This document shows, one piece after another, positions 35,773 to 48,100 of a DNA stretch of 64,000 nucleotides. This DNA comes from Onchocerca lupi. Its lineage: Eukaryota; Nematoda; Chromadorea; Rhabditida; Onchocercidae. The number at the start of each line of letters is the position of its first letter. Positions within the stretch are counted from its first letter, which is position 1. The position numbers and the translations under genes are program-made. The stretch spans positions 62,001 to 126,000 of the forward strand of contig JAOVVO010000162.1 in assembly GCA_028564675.1 (NCBI GenBank), read 5' to 3'. The notes beneath the pieces were generated by a model. It did not search any database and was not told where the DNA came from. It worked only from the letters and a program-made list of their open reading frames with translations.

Positions 35773-37980
35773 CAGGAAATTTCGGTTTTATCTAGAAAAA
35801 AAGCTAATGTGGTTTCTATTATTAGGAGTCCAGTTTCTCGTCCAGGAATTTGATGAACTGATGGATTCGCAATTTTTGGGAAAGTTCAGCAAATTTTTTC
35901 TTGTTTTTCTGACTCTCATTTTAAATGCTTATTCAATCATTCCTTTCAATTGTCTAGCTGCTGAACTTATGTTGCTCTCATAATGAAAAATCTTAGCCTT
36001 ATCTAAAAAAATTAAGGACCTAATAATGATTGTCTCTACGAGCAGCAGAATTATTACAGATTTCCTATTTCATGGCTTTCCTCAAAAATCGCCCCTTTTC
36101 TTCCCGTTATTTCTATAATTTTAAGTAGATAATTGACTTTTTGAGATTGCTCTCAATTTTTGAATATAGATAAGTATCTGTTTTGAGTGCATTCAGGAAA
36201 ATAATGAATGTCCGATAAACTGTTTTACGGGAAAATTATGCTAGTTTCTTTTATAATTTACTCGGATTATACGATCATATATCATTTGATTGCTCCATTA
36301 TTTGGGAATCTTCAAATTCATCTCCATGAACTTACCTGTAAATGCACGTAAGATTTTTAAGTAACCGGAGATGTTGTTGGCAAGTGATCTTCATAATTTC
36401 CGGTTTCCGGAAATGATACATTATTTACGGTTTTCTGGAGTTTTCACGCTACCTTTGATTGTATATCAGATTTACTTGACTAAAGCTCTGTTGTTTCTCT
36501 CCAGCTTATTTTGACATTCTGTTCTTCATTATTTTTATCTTAAATTCCCAAATGTTTCAGTTCTAGAATTCTTAAAACGACTAAAATTTTCAAAGAAAAG
36601 GTGGTGACTGGTAGGAAAATAATAAGTAAGGAAAAGATATAATGAATAAAGTTTGGATGATTTGATAAATTGAAGAATCTAATGACTATTTTTAATGGCT
36701 GGTTCCTTACAGGTTTATTTAAATCGATGTCGTGAAGCTAACAGGTGCATAAAGACAGAATTTCCAAATTTTAAATCAAGTATCGCGCAGGCAATAAATA
36801 AGAATTGCGTGAATAGTAAACAAGATATTGGAGGTTTTTTTTTTTTTCATGCCAACTTTCTAATCTATTGTATTTATATTTCAAATTTTCCATCCAGTTT
36901 AACACCCGTATAGTTTTCTCTGTTAGTTCATTCTCTTCGGGGTCCAATATTTTAGTAATTTTTTCCAAAATGTTTAAGCCTATGCTTAATTTGTACTCTT
37001 ATCGGTTTTTGTTTCATTTCTCACTTGAGAGTGATGTCTTAGTATTAATTAAAGTGCCGCTATGTTCAGGCTGTGTTTCAACAGTTCAAATGCACAATAA
37101 TAAAGCTGGGATTACGAAAGACAGTACCATGAAGCGTTCCAGCAAACGGCTTCAAGTTTGTGTTATCTACTAAACGCTTTTGTTTTTATATGCATTTTGC
37201 GAATTTCTTCAAAATTCAAGCAAAGTTTCATATCGTTTGCATTGATTTTAGTGAGAAGTTAGATGTACTAGATTTATTGTACTTCTCTATTCCGTTCGCT
37301 TCCTAACTCGTTTTCTATTCCATTATTATTCTTACGTCATTTATTATATCAAATATCATCATCGAAAACTTATTTACAGAGGAAGGAAAACAACGAATCG
37401 ATGGCAATGGAATCGACTATGGGAACTTTGAAACACCTCAACTTAATTTTTTCTGAAGATTTTCGCAAACCGTTATATAAATACTTAAAGTAAGTTGTTT
37501 TAATGACTATTTAGGCAGATATTACGCACACAGTGATAATTATTTATTGTCGAATAAGTTAATGGCAAAATAAATCTATGTAAAGAACTATCTATCAGCA
37601 GTTTTATTTTATGTCGTTTTTTCACTTCATTAAATCTATTTTTCTGAATTATAGTGATGCTTCCAGGAATGGCCAATTAAAATTTAAGAAGTAAAATTAA
37701 AATTTCTATTTCGAAGTATTTTGCTAGCTGGATGTTAGATACGGTCTTTTAAAAATTGATCTATAGGTTCAATCAAAGATTATTACAAAATTTTCCATTC
37801 ATTTATATTTCCAGAGAGCTTAATGGTGTGAATTTTCCTATTGAAGATTCCCTCATCATTGGACTAGCAAAAATGATTGTTGATGAATTTCCTATGAAAG
37901 AGCGAATCTTTTTTGCGGATACAGTCTGGGATCAATGGTTGACAAATTACCGTAAGGAACATCCAGAATTCGAAGAATAG
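27864..37980 (+). CDS. multi-module helix-turn-helix-like protein, 26 exons, uncharacterised
   Basis: Proposed exons: 27864-27919, 28007-28131, 28348-28484, 28880-28990, 29332-29473, 29703-29854, 30042-30248, 30370-30457, 30609-30780, 30920-31044, 31245-31393, 31758-31892, 32049-32175, 32473-32649, 32826-32990, 33134-33246, 33347-33520, 33876-34010, 34171-34308, 34452-34612, 34812-35016, 35300-35395, 36713-36833, 37070-37155, 37380-37489, 37815-37980. Sum 3573 nt, 1190 aa, all in phase. A likely trans-splice acceptor CTGTCAG lies 15 nt before the ATG, and AATAAA is at 38081. About seven modules of 60-70 aa recur. Each has two predicted helices, then a helix-turn-helix-like half such as GEYSVSGAASIMELPTSTVH-PYVHRARAAL, best seen near residues 72-125, 272-335, 367-432, 461-523, 718-780 and 965-1046, and weaker at 877-930. 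This is reminiscent of pipsqueak-type HTH domains; DNA binding is inferred. Linkers are acidic/serine-rich, with an AT-hook-like RPRRGKR at 646-652. I recognise no named homologue. Exon 13's donor and the 34.6-34.8 kb junction are the least certain. Confidence 0.8.
28485..28879 (+). other. GC-AG intron in the HTH-module gene
   Basis: The frame of exon 3 (…AAATTHE) meets a stop 27 nt further on, and no GT donor lies before it. Ending the exon at CATGAG and starting the intron GCTAATCATT joins in phase 0 to the strong acceptor TTTGCAG/GTACCATTT. The result is KTMKAAATTHE-VPFTTLQTYFHRS, which has the exact length and pattern of the same segment in the other modules. Confidence 0.75.
32473..32990 (+). 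other. pair of similar in-frame cassette exons (14 and 15)
   Basis: Exon 14 (177 nt) and exon 15 (165 nt) both begin and end in phase 1. Both start with CT completing an alanine codon. Both end in an acidic motif, SSSDEFDDG versus SNDEFDG, and their donors read GTTAGA and GTTAGT. They look like a diverged tandem exon duplication. Exon 15 also encodes the basic RPRRGKR motif. Confidence 0.55.
35739..35770 (+). repeat. 32-nt poly-T tract
   Basis: Uninterrupted T run inside the long intron between exons 35300-35395 and 36713-36833 of the HTH-module gene. Length may be unreliable in an assembly. Confidence 0.9.
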
Positions 37981-38080
37981 AAAGAGTTGGCCATGGATAC
38001 TTTTATTGTATCTAGCTTAAAAAGGTAGTTCGATTCTCCCAATTGGAATCGAATCACCAGTGATAAAAGAATTACCTCAT

Positions 38081-38086
38081 AATAAA
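38081..38086 (+). terminator. poly(A) signal AATAAA, HTH-module gene
   Basis: Canonical hexamer 101 nt after the TAG stop at 37980, on the coding strand and at the usual distance for a short nematode 3' UTR. Confidence 0.55.
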
Positions 38087-40334
38087 TTAATACACTACCT
38101 TTTATCATTGTATATTATAAATTATAGTGTATAAACTACAACAATTTCTAAGATGTTGGTAATTTCAGTCCAGATTTGTCATATATCCACCATTTGATTT
38201 CATAATCAAAAATTAAAATCGTAGTAGTCCCGAAACAGAAAACGCGTCTTTTGTCTCGAATTTTTTCGCATTTAGATTGGTTTTTTGTGTCTTCCAAATT
38301 TCTCTGGACTTTTACTACTCTTCTGAAGCGCTGTTAATGATGAAGTTTGCTGAAATTTGAGTTGTCTGTTTTCCAAAAACTGTCAAAAATTTATTGTAAA
38401 TAAATTCCAATCATTGTTCGAAATGGTTGCGGTTCATGGATTGTAGTTACGAGTAAGCTGCCACTTATTTGAATATGGACGATTTTTCACTTATTTCATT
38501 ATTTCTATTACAGCTTAGCATGTAGAAGTCACGAAAAAAAAAAGCTGAAAGCGGCTTACTCATTTTTTGAATTATTTGCCTCAGTACTAAATTTTGTATA
38601 CTTTAAATTGCTTCTTGCAGTGCTTAAGTGTAGTCCTTTTTGGAAGTTGAATGCACTTTAGCGGAAAATTATATGCAGTGCATCTAAACCATATAATCTT
38701 TTGCTTTCCTAACAAATTTGGCCATTATCCATTCATTTATCAGGTTTAGATTCAAGAAACATTTTCTCTTAATGACATCTATTCTTTATGATGCTGATGC
38801 TTTTTAATTTTTCTTCTAGATTCGTTAATCTGTTTTTGGAAATTTCCAATTAGTATCACATCGTGATGCAGTACATGATTCTTGGGATTGATTGATATCG
38901 ATTTGCTCACTGATCTCGTTTCAATAATTTGTTTTATTGCTTTGATATTTTTGTTCTTGTTTTCCTCATGAAGCGGTTGATCCTTTATATATTTTCAGTC
39001 TTTCTATAGCCGAAAACAAGTACTAATACTTGTTGGCTTTAATTTATATGGTTTCCTTTTTTATAGTTGTTCTTAATGCATCATTTCGAATCTAATTAAC
39101 TAATTACATGTGCTCCAGTTCATTGTTTTGTTATTCTTCTTACTCAAGTTGGCTTTATTTGACTAGTACAATAAATAATTTAACGAGTAGTATTTGATGA
39201 ATAATGGAGACATAATTATTTCCTCAAATTTTTTAAAATCAGTTGTTACATACCTGATGAAGATTTGTAGACATATTCAAACGGAAACGCATACGATTGC
39301 TTGCTCTAAATACGAATTATGCTCCTATATTGCTTCTCAATAACGTCCATCAAATAGTTAAACATTCCTTAGGCTTTTTGCTTTGATTAAAAGAAAATTG
39401 CTTCCAATGAACAACATATATACTTTCTTCATCCAATTTCCTTTTGCCGGTCTCAAATTCTGCCGAAAATTTGATACGCTGCCCTTGCATCCATTAGGAA
39501 TTCTAGATCCATCCAAAAGGAACTAGAAATACCGAGGTGGAAATTAAAATTTTTTGATACAGGATTATTTCATAATTATTTTGAGTAACACAATCTTCGC
39601 TTAGCTCAGTGAAAAAAAGACAAAATGCTGTTCAAATTTTTAATAATTATTTTGCTTTGAAATATATATGGAGTTATCTACTTCATGTTCAGGTCAGTTT
39701 AAGGATCCGGAAAACCTGAATTCCTCCCGAGTAAAAAGGTGTAATCACTATCGGTTGTTAACAAAGACGCAGTATTCTTTAATAATATAATTTTGCATAT
39801 TTCGATATTTTCCATTTTTTCAGTTCCTGGTACTGAATCCTTCGCCAAAAATCAATTTTGAGCTTGCTGGTATGATGACTTTTGAATTTGCATTTATTCC
39901 ATTCTTGATATAATTTTTTTTGCCTTCTTAAGCAATTTATTAACTATATTTAGAAACCAATCATGTTATAAATCTCTTTTACGTCTTCTGGAGAAATTAG
40001 AAGAGCTTCAAGTGATTAAGTTTATTGGTAAATAAGCAAATGCAATCATTATTTTTGCACAACTGTCAAATGCTTAGATTTTAATAAGTTTTTCAAATGG
40101 TTAATCATTGCGAGTTTTTTGCAGTCAAAATTAGAATCCCTTTTCTCTTCCATCTTCCTTTTAATCTTCCATACTTATGATACAGTAGAAGTTGATGTCA
40201 ATTAGTAAAAAAAACGCATTTTTATTCCAGCATATTTTTCCTTTTCTTTATCTTTCACTTTGTCCATATCCTTTTGTAATTCCTCAAACTTCGGCAGTTT
40301 CTTTCCTTCAGGATGTTAAGTTCTTCAACCATTA

Positions 40335-40802
40335 TTAGTTATGATAATTTAGTTCTGGACTAACGCTGCTGTTGGCGTACTGCTCACGTATACTCGTAGT
40401 TGCAGCGGTAAATACTTTGCAGCTGCAAACGCTGGTTTCAGTTCGCACGGCGGCTACGACTATGATTAATGATTGATGTAATTGACAATCTGGAAATGTC
40501 CTTTGTAGTATCAGCTGCATCATGCATTTGACAATATAAAATCTTCCATGTTCTCCAGTTTCTCTGCAAAACCGATCGATCTTCCACCTGATGTATTTCG
40601 CAGAAATTCAGTTGTTCCTTTCGCAAATTCATACTTCTGTCCGAATGTTTTGATGCTCTATAAGGCAAAACTGAATTATTATGTTAATGTTGATAATAAC
40701 AAAGTGTTAAATCCCAGTCTGATTGAACAGTTTATCAAAGATGTGGGAAATTTTCCGTTCTCCTTTGCCTATCTTCTATCGGTGTACAGAATCTTGTGTT
40801 AA
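40335..40802. other. open-frame patch of unknown coding status
   Basis: Three overlapping frames stay open: + 40548-40802 (84 codons), - 40438-40668 (76 codons) and - 40335-40523 (62 codons). Base composition is less AT-rich than the surroundings. No domain is recognisable in any frame, and no pair of strong splice sites frames them. It may be an isolated exon, part of a longer eps-8 transcript, or chance. Confidence 0.2.
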
Positions 40803-43089
40803 AATGTGATTTTCATCAATCGATAATTTATTTTAACATTCTTTAGATTATACATGTATCTGAGCAGCAAAATAATTGTCAAACACACCAGATCTGTTAG
40901 CAGCTCGATAAATTTGGAATATTTTATAAAAAAGCTTCGTTAAATTTATGAAGAAATAACCACAGATGCAATGACGTTAAGACGTGTCAATTTTATCCTC
41001 AACATTTCAGATTATAAAAAGTCATTTACTTTATTCTGCATATTGAATTTAGTATTTCTAATCCTTGAATACTAAACTTGAACTGAGCTTTACTTTGCTG
41101 GCGTCTTCATCATTAAACTGAGGACAAGAGGACATTTCCAAACTTGCAGCATAAAAAATATGATGACATAGTAATTTCATGGATTTAAAAACAATGCTGC
41201 ATTTTAATACAGTATCAGTTAAATTTAATATTGTGTTTTATATGACTGTTAAATTTTTTAGCATATTAGACAACTTTTCTTAACTTCTCGAATCTCCAAC
41301 TGAAAATTTTGAAATCGATCAAATTCTTCAAAAATGACTTTTTTAAATATTATTTCTGATGGAATGTTGTGCAGCTAGGTGACGAAAATTCAAATTGTTA
41401 ACAACCACTGATCAACGATCTAACTCTTTTATTTCAAGATTTAATTTTTTAATTCAACAGTGATACCATGAAACCAGAAAATAATAAATATATGATCAGT
41501 TTTTCCAAGAACAAAGCAAAAGAATTCTGGACTGTCTCACTCGACACATCCTCTCGGTTTTCATCCAGAATGAATTTGAACAATTAGATGATTCAACCAA
41601 ATCCGCTGATTGTCAGCGATGTGACTATCAAAAGTATGAGGAAGCAAAACTTGAACACAGCTTGATATAATAAAGCAACTTAAATACTGAATATCAGATC
41701 AATTAGGTTTGATGGATGACTTGCATTCTTGAAAACTAATATTCATATTGATTTTTTTTCTGCAGAATGCGTTCTTTTTAATTATGCTAGCTTATCATAA
41801 CAAGTGCAAACTGATATAAGACTACAATTAATTTCGAAAATTCGAACAAATGCTTACTTCATGTGCAAATTTCATCCGAAATCCTTTGTTGTATTCAGCC
41901 TAAAGGCAAGCCTGTTGAATCAACGATTTGCTGTAAATTCGCAGACCTTTGATCTTATTTTAATTTCGTAATTTTCTAAATACCCATGCAGATTGTAAAA
42001 TAATAAATTCTTGGGGAAATTAAAGTAAGAAAACAATAAAAATTTCTTGACCAAGAAGATTCTTATTTCATTTCAGTGTAAACGAAAATGAATTATGTTT
42101 CTGATTGTTTGATTCTAATCCCAAACAGCAGATAAAGTGGGAATGAATTTTAATTCCTGTAAAGTACTATTTAAAATTTAAAATTTTTCAAATTAAATGT
42201 TTAAAATTCTAAATCAAATCTTTAAAATTTTTTTTTTTTGGATCTTACAAAATATTCATTTCAATTTTAGCAAATAGTGGAAATGAAATAGAATTCAGCA
42301 TAAAAATTTATAAAATTTCACAGAAAAAAACAATATTAGAAGATCGTTGAATAAATTAGACTTTTCGTCGATGGTAGCTTTCTTTTTTAGTCATTTAATT
42401 TTCACTTAATTCGACTCAACTCATTTGCTATTATACAATAAAATATAACGATTTAATACGAATAATAACAAGTAAAAACAAAACTTGTCAGATTCAATCA
42501 AAAAATGCGGAAAATAAATAAATGGAAAGCATAGTTACTGGCTCCACAACAATTACTTTTAAGTTATGCTAAAAATAAGCGAGTCCGAAAAATCTTAAAT
42601 TTTATGTAATCAAATTTAGAAGATCTTAATATAAATATAAAATGGATGAATAATAAATATAAAGGTAGCAAAAGAATAGATACCAATAATAACAATAACA
42701 TGCAAAAAATAATTGATTATTAATATCTCTTTAGAAGCAAAAAGCTTTCCGAGCTAAAACAATATATTATTACTTTTCGTCGCACCATTTAATTTGTAAT
42801 AAAAGGGATTTAAAATTTTAAACAATAGCATTTTAAAACTTTTTCATCAATTCGAAATATGCGATTAGTTTTCTATAATTTTTTCTTTAATTGAAATTTT
42901 ACAAATATAATTATAAATTTATCTTTGGAAAAAAAAGTTGCATCTTTTTATTCAACAGGCTGAAAAAGTCTGCGTTATTTAACTGAATCAGAAGCGAGTT
43001 AAAATGACGAAGTGCGTCATGTTAGATTGAAAGTGAGCAATCTGTGGCAATTGTAAGTATATTATAAATTAGATTCAAATAGAGAATGT

Positions 43090-43165
43090 TTGTGGAATGA
43101 AAACATTCTTATCATTGATCTGAATTTTTGTGGAATGAAAACATTCTTATCATTAATCTGAATTA
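43090..43165 (+). repeat. 38-bp tandem duplication
   Basis: Two copies of a unit starting TTGTGGAATGAAAACATTCT with one clear difference (TCATTGATC versus TCATTAATC). Each copy contains a GAATG-AAAA-CATTC mini-hairpin. Confidence 0.85.
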
Positions 43166-43208
43166 AATGTCAGTTCTTCCCACATAAGAAAGAAAATTTG
43201 GATTTAAC

Positions 43209-43277
43209 TAAATCCGAAAATTTCTAGGAATAAGATTTTTATTAAATCCGAAATATTTCTAGGAATAAGACTTTTAT
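43209..43277 (+). repeat. 34/35-bp tandem duplication
   Basis: Two adjacent copies of a unit containing TAAATCCGAAA and TTTCTAGGAATAAGA, one with a single-base insertion and one T/C change. Confidence 0.8.
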
Positions 43278-45152
43278 GAAATCAATTTCGTCGATCAATA
43301 AAGTTGATTCTTCTGTGGGCCAATCAATATACCTGGTACGATTTGCATCGAGTGAAATGATAGTAGATACGTACATGCGTTGACAAAAACGATCGCACCT
43401 ATATGTTTCACAAATTTTAACAGTTCCCTGAACAACCAATTTTCGAAACAAATTTATTTCAATCAAATTGACTTTAATTTACTCGGAACCTATAATTGCT
43501 TTCTGGTATTAGGGGTAAAAAATCAGTTTCACTGATTAATTTAAAGTAGAAAATCTTTTGTCCGTTTCAAATTCCTTCTGTGAATGCGAATTAATGTTCT
43601 TCGCACTCATAATTTATTCCCAAAACTTTTAAAAATAGTGATCCTACACATTTAAAAAATGGGCGATAAAAATTATTCTATAAAAAATTGCTATTTGAAC
43701 ATCAAGATTCCATATGAATTTAACATTTGAGACATATAAAACCCTATTTGATATTAACTTTCCGTTTTCAGATTTCAGTTAAAAGAATGTTTTTGCCTTT
43801 GTTTGTCTGCTGTTATTGCTCAAAATTTGTTCGGATAGATTATACAAAAATTCTCCAGTAAACGTAATAAAATCATGCATGGCAATACTTAAACCTTGAA
43901 ATTTAACAAATTAATGAGGCAAGTATGGCTTACAAATTCCTTCCAATTTCGCCATCATCCGTCTAAACAGTTATGTACAATGATAGCATGTAACTGAAAT
44001 CAGCAACTTCTTTAAGATATTGATATGAAGCAATTTTACTATCTTATCATTCAAGCAACTGATCAGCACTCATGCACCATCCAAATCTTTTCACACATAA
44101 TACTAACAGGAGCATTTTCATGATGTTGCTGTTATCATTATTTCATCATTTTCTGATAGCATTATCAACGGTCCTCAAAGGAAAAAGAAATACCAAGGAT
44201 TCGTAATTTTTGATTCGGAAATTGGTTGATAATGGTATTCTTCAGCATTTGAATAAAAAATAATAATGATAATAATAAGCAGTATAATTAGCAACATTAA
44301 TGTGTTAGTTTGTGATGCAATGTACTAATCAGCAAACTTCCTAACTCCTATATCTGGTATTTTACAACAAGGAGGGGAATCCAGATAATCAATCATCTTG
44401 TTTCATCACATTTTCTAATCTCTAAGTTTTAAAATCAAAGCATTTCATTTTTTTTAAAACGATATTTATGCCCAAAATACAAAATACTGAGAACCTATAT
44501 TCAAAGAACTATAAAATACAGATAAAATTGAATCCATTACAGTAATATACGCCCCAGAAAACTAATAAAAATAGCGTAATTCGAATGTAGACACAGAAAT
44601 ACGAACACCTTACCTCACAAAGTATGCCATAATGATCAATCTATGACGCAGTTTTCATGGAAATTCGCAAAAATAAAAAACATATGAAGAAAAAAAAATT
44701 AAGAACTCTGTAAACTGACCAAAAAGAGGTAAAGAATAGTATTAAAGTGAAAAGTGTTTATAAGGTCTACATAAGAAAATTATTATGCAAAAACATTTTG
44801 TTTGGTCTCAAATTGTTGGAAATTTTTAAAACAGAAAATTTAAAAAATGAAGTGAGCAATGAACCTAGACATATGCTTGAGAAAACTTGCAAGAAACATA
44901 TTTGAACAAGCACTGTCGAATTATGTAGTGCTTACATTGAGAAAAAATTAAAATACATCTCGAAGGAAAAAAAGTAAGATTACTTAGAATAACAGCCCAA
45001 TATGATTCTAATTGAAAACATCGTTCCTGTTTAATTTCTCAATGAGAAAATTTCACTTGAAATTTGAGATTTTTAAAAATTCTCAAAAAAAACCGAAAAT
45101 GGTAACTGATGATTTGATGCGATATGAAGAAGCAGCAAGTGACTAGAAAAAA

Positions 45153-48100
45153 CTAGAAGTATCTGAATTCTCCTCGCTTGCCTTGTCGTTGTTTGATGTA
45201 TTCCGGTGCATCGTCATTCATAATACCCGGACGAGGACTTAACGATAAAGACGCTCCACGATGCGGTAGTGCATTTCCCTGCGATGAAATCCGATCCTGT
45301 AAAACAAGATTAAACTTCGAACTTCGATTCTCTAAACAAACGAAGCATTAAAAATTATCGTATCAGCATCTCTGTATGTATACAAATTTCCTATCTGAAA
45401 TAGCTTTTAGATTCCTTTAAACAATTATTCAAAATGTGATTTATGATTATTTTAAAAAATATGAAGTATTACAAACAAAAAAACATTGCCGCATGTCTAC
45501 TTTATTGAAATGAAATATTCACCACATGAAGCGTTGGGTCCTGAGGTGGTAACGACTGAGGAGAACTTCGATCTACGCTCACAACAGACAATATGGTATG
45601 CGGGACATAACCAACACGATGGTGAACATTTTTGCATTCCCACCAATTTTTATTATCGTTTAAAACCTGTAATTCGCATTTTTATTTAACTTTCAATTCC
45701 AAAGAATTTCTGAACTGAAAAGTAGCAATTCCAGGAATCAGCGCAAAATCCAACGTCGTCAATAATATGAATCTTCAAAATTTCAAACTTACCTCAAGAA
45801 ATTCATTTTGACTGACGGTTAATTCTTTCGGATTTTGTGCAACTCGAGTATGCGTAACTTGTACGAGTTTGCCATGGCGAGCTATAATATCATCTAGAAA
45901 AGCTCGTTGCCGTGGACTCTGATCTTGCGAAATTGGTGCGAATGATGGAGTCAGATGCTGCTGTTCATTGTCGTTAAATTGAGACTGATAAAGTGGTCGT
46001 CGTGACATAGCTGGTGACGGCTGACGTGATGCCCTGCAGTTTCTTCCAAGAATTGAATTTTCATATTTATTGAAAAAATAACGATAGGTATAATGAAGGT
46101 GAGAACAAAGTTTTATAGATAAATAAAAGAATAAATACATAATTTTAAGCAAATTTACTCATTCTGTCTTGCTGTATAACTGCTACCCACTGATCTCTGT
46201 TCAGCTTCTTGTGCCATCATTTCCTTCTCAGCTGCTAAGCGCTGTTTTTCTTGTCTGAAAAGGATATCGGATACAATTTACTAAGAGATATCATTGTCAT
46301 TTTTCATCCGATGCAGGCCAACTTGCAGAATGAGGAAGTAACTTTTATGATACCATGCCAATTAATTAACACTAAAAGTGCTCGTTCTGCTCAATGGCGA
46401 TTTTTTCTATAGGTCTTGTAAACAACAAAAAGTATAGTAACCTTTGTCCTTTATTTCAGTATACATTCCTGCCTAATATAAAATAAAGGTATAATTTCAG
46501 TGCCGCTACTCTGTTGAAGTCTTTGGTGAAAAATGGGATCAGTCACTCGCATCCTTTAACCCCTCTTAAATCATCTATCATATTTTCGGCATATGCTACT
46601 TATAAAGCATACAGGATTCTACGCTCATCTTCAATAAGTCGCCGTTCACGTTCAGCAATTTTCTCCCTTTCAAAATCCAGACGCTCCTTTTCCAGCGACA
46701 TATGATCCAGATCCATATTTAACTGAAGATGAAGTTCAAGAAAAAGTTGACAAAGTTGATATAAAAGAACAATGCTTTTGTATTCAGATTCTTAATTGAA
46801 GTGATCAATATAGGGAGTGCTAGACATAGGTGATGCCAGTATTCTGAGAGAAATCTCGAGAAAATTTAGTCTTTGAGAGAAGAAGTTCAACAGCGGTATT
46901 ATCACCAATTTGGAATAAATGTTACACATTATCATATCCATGATATTGCAAAACATCATCATTTTTTTATCAGCGAACAATAAGCCGAAGAAATTCGCCT
47001 GATTGATAAGATGGAAAAGTAATATGACTTAGACTCAAAGTTCCTTGCAATTATGCAACAATTACTACGAACAAATATAAACTTTAAATAGAAATAGCAT
47101 ACATTATCAACAGAATGATCTCTGATTGGTGGCCGATGAGTATAGGAATTTTGGGTAGGTGGTGGTGGGGCACTGACACCACGATGAATTGGTTGCGGCA
47201 CTGGTTGATATCGCGGTGGACTCCGTGGACCACCATAGTTATCTGGATAACCATATGGTGCAAAACCATCCAGAAATATAGGTCTATAAGGTTTAGGTAA
47301 TGGTCCAATCCAATCTTCTCTGCAATTCGATTTAAAAAATATAGTTTTTCTATTAAATCATTTCAATTTAAAATAATTCACTAAATTTTAATTTACTTTT
47401 AGTTCCTGTTCGATATGTTCAAAATAATTTTGTAAAATTAAATTGTCCTAAGCTTACAAGAAACATTACGAATTATAGTATTCATGTGTAAAACAAATTA
47501 TGATTTTGTTAAAAAAAAAAAAAAAAAAAACAGACGGCGCTATTCTCCATGCTTCTCCCATAGCCATCCAAACATCGGACTCTCTACTTGTTAAACAATT
47601 TTGCAACAATTCGCGAGTCTCTCTTGAAAGCAGTGGAGAGACAACCTGGAATTACTTTTGAGAATGATATGTTAAAATTGCTTTAATAATTACCTTTTAT
47701 TAATTTTATTAATAAAAGCAGGATTTTTATAGTTAAAGTTCATTGTTTGCGTATTTTACCTCGCAACAGATATGCCAAAAAAAGACATGTAAAAGAGTTT
47801 AACTTTATCATTTTATCATGCCACTAAGTTAAACTTAGTTTCTTTACTAAATTCTTTTACATGTCGAGAAAGTGGATAATACATGATATGAATACCACGA
47901 TAGCCTTCGATAATCGCAAATCATACCTGAGGAGCGACGTTTCTTCCGAGACCCCAACGACACGCATCAAGTATGATTGTGAGCGGAGTAAACAGGAAAT
48001 GCAATAATTCTGGTGCATTCGGCTCATGAATGTGATTTTTGAGCTTAGCCTGGTAAGAAATAAAATTTCATGAATAGGTGAAATGAAAAAAAATTTTTAA

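Larger units (their letters stand above)
37981..45152. other. convergent intergenic region between the HTH-module gene and eps-8
   Basis: Seven kilobases with no well-supported gene. AATAAA at 38081-38086 is the likely poly(A) signal of the HTH-module gene. A somewhat GC-richer patch at 40335-40802 keeps open frames on both strands (listed separately). Two tandem duplications lie at 43090-43277. Longer eps-8 isoforms could have 3' exons here on the - strand; I looked for the conserved C-terminal SAM-like actin-binding domain and did not find a convincing exon. Confidence 0.5.

Noticed and set aside
38020..38045. tRNA B-box-like AGTTCGATTCTCC
   Set aside because: The flanking bases do not form a T-stem, and no acceptor stem or anticodon arm can be drawn around it.
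47084..47308. A - strand ORF starting MDHYLNLIDLYFWM
   Set aside because: It is a shadow of the eps-8 exon 47319-47103, whose proline-rich frame fits the flanking phases.
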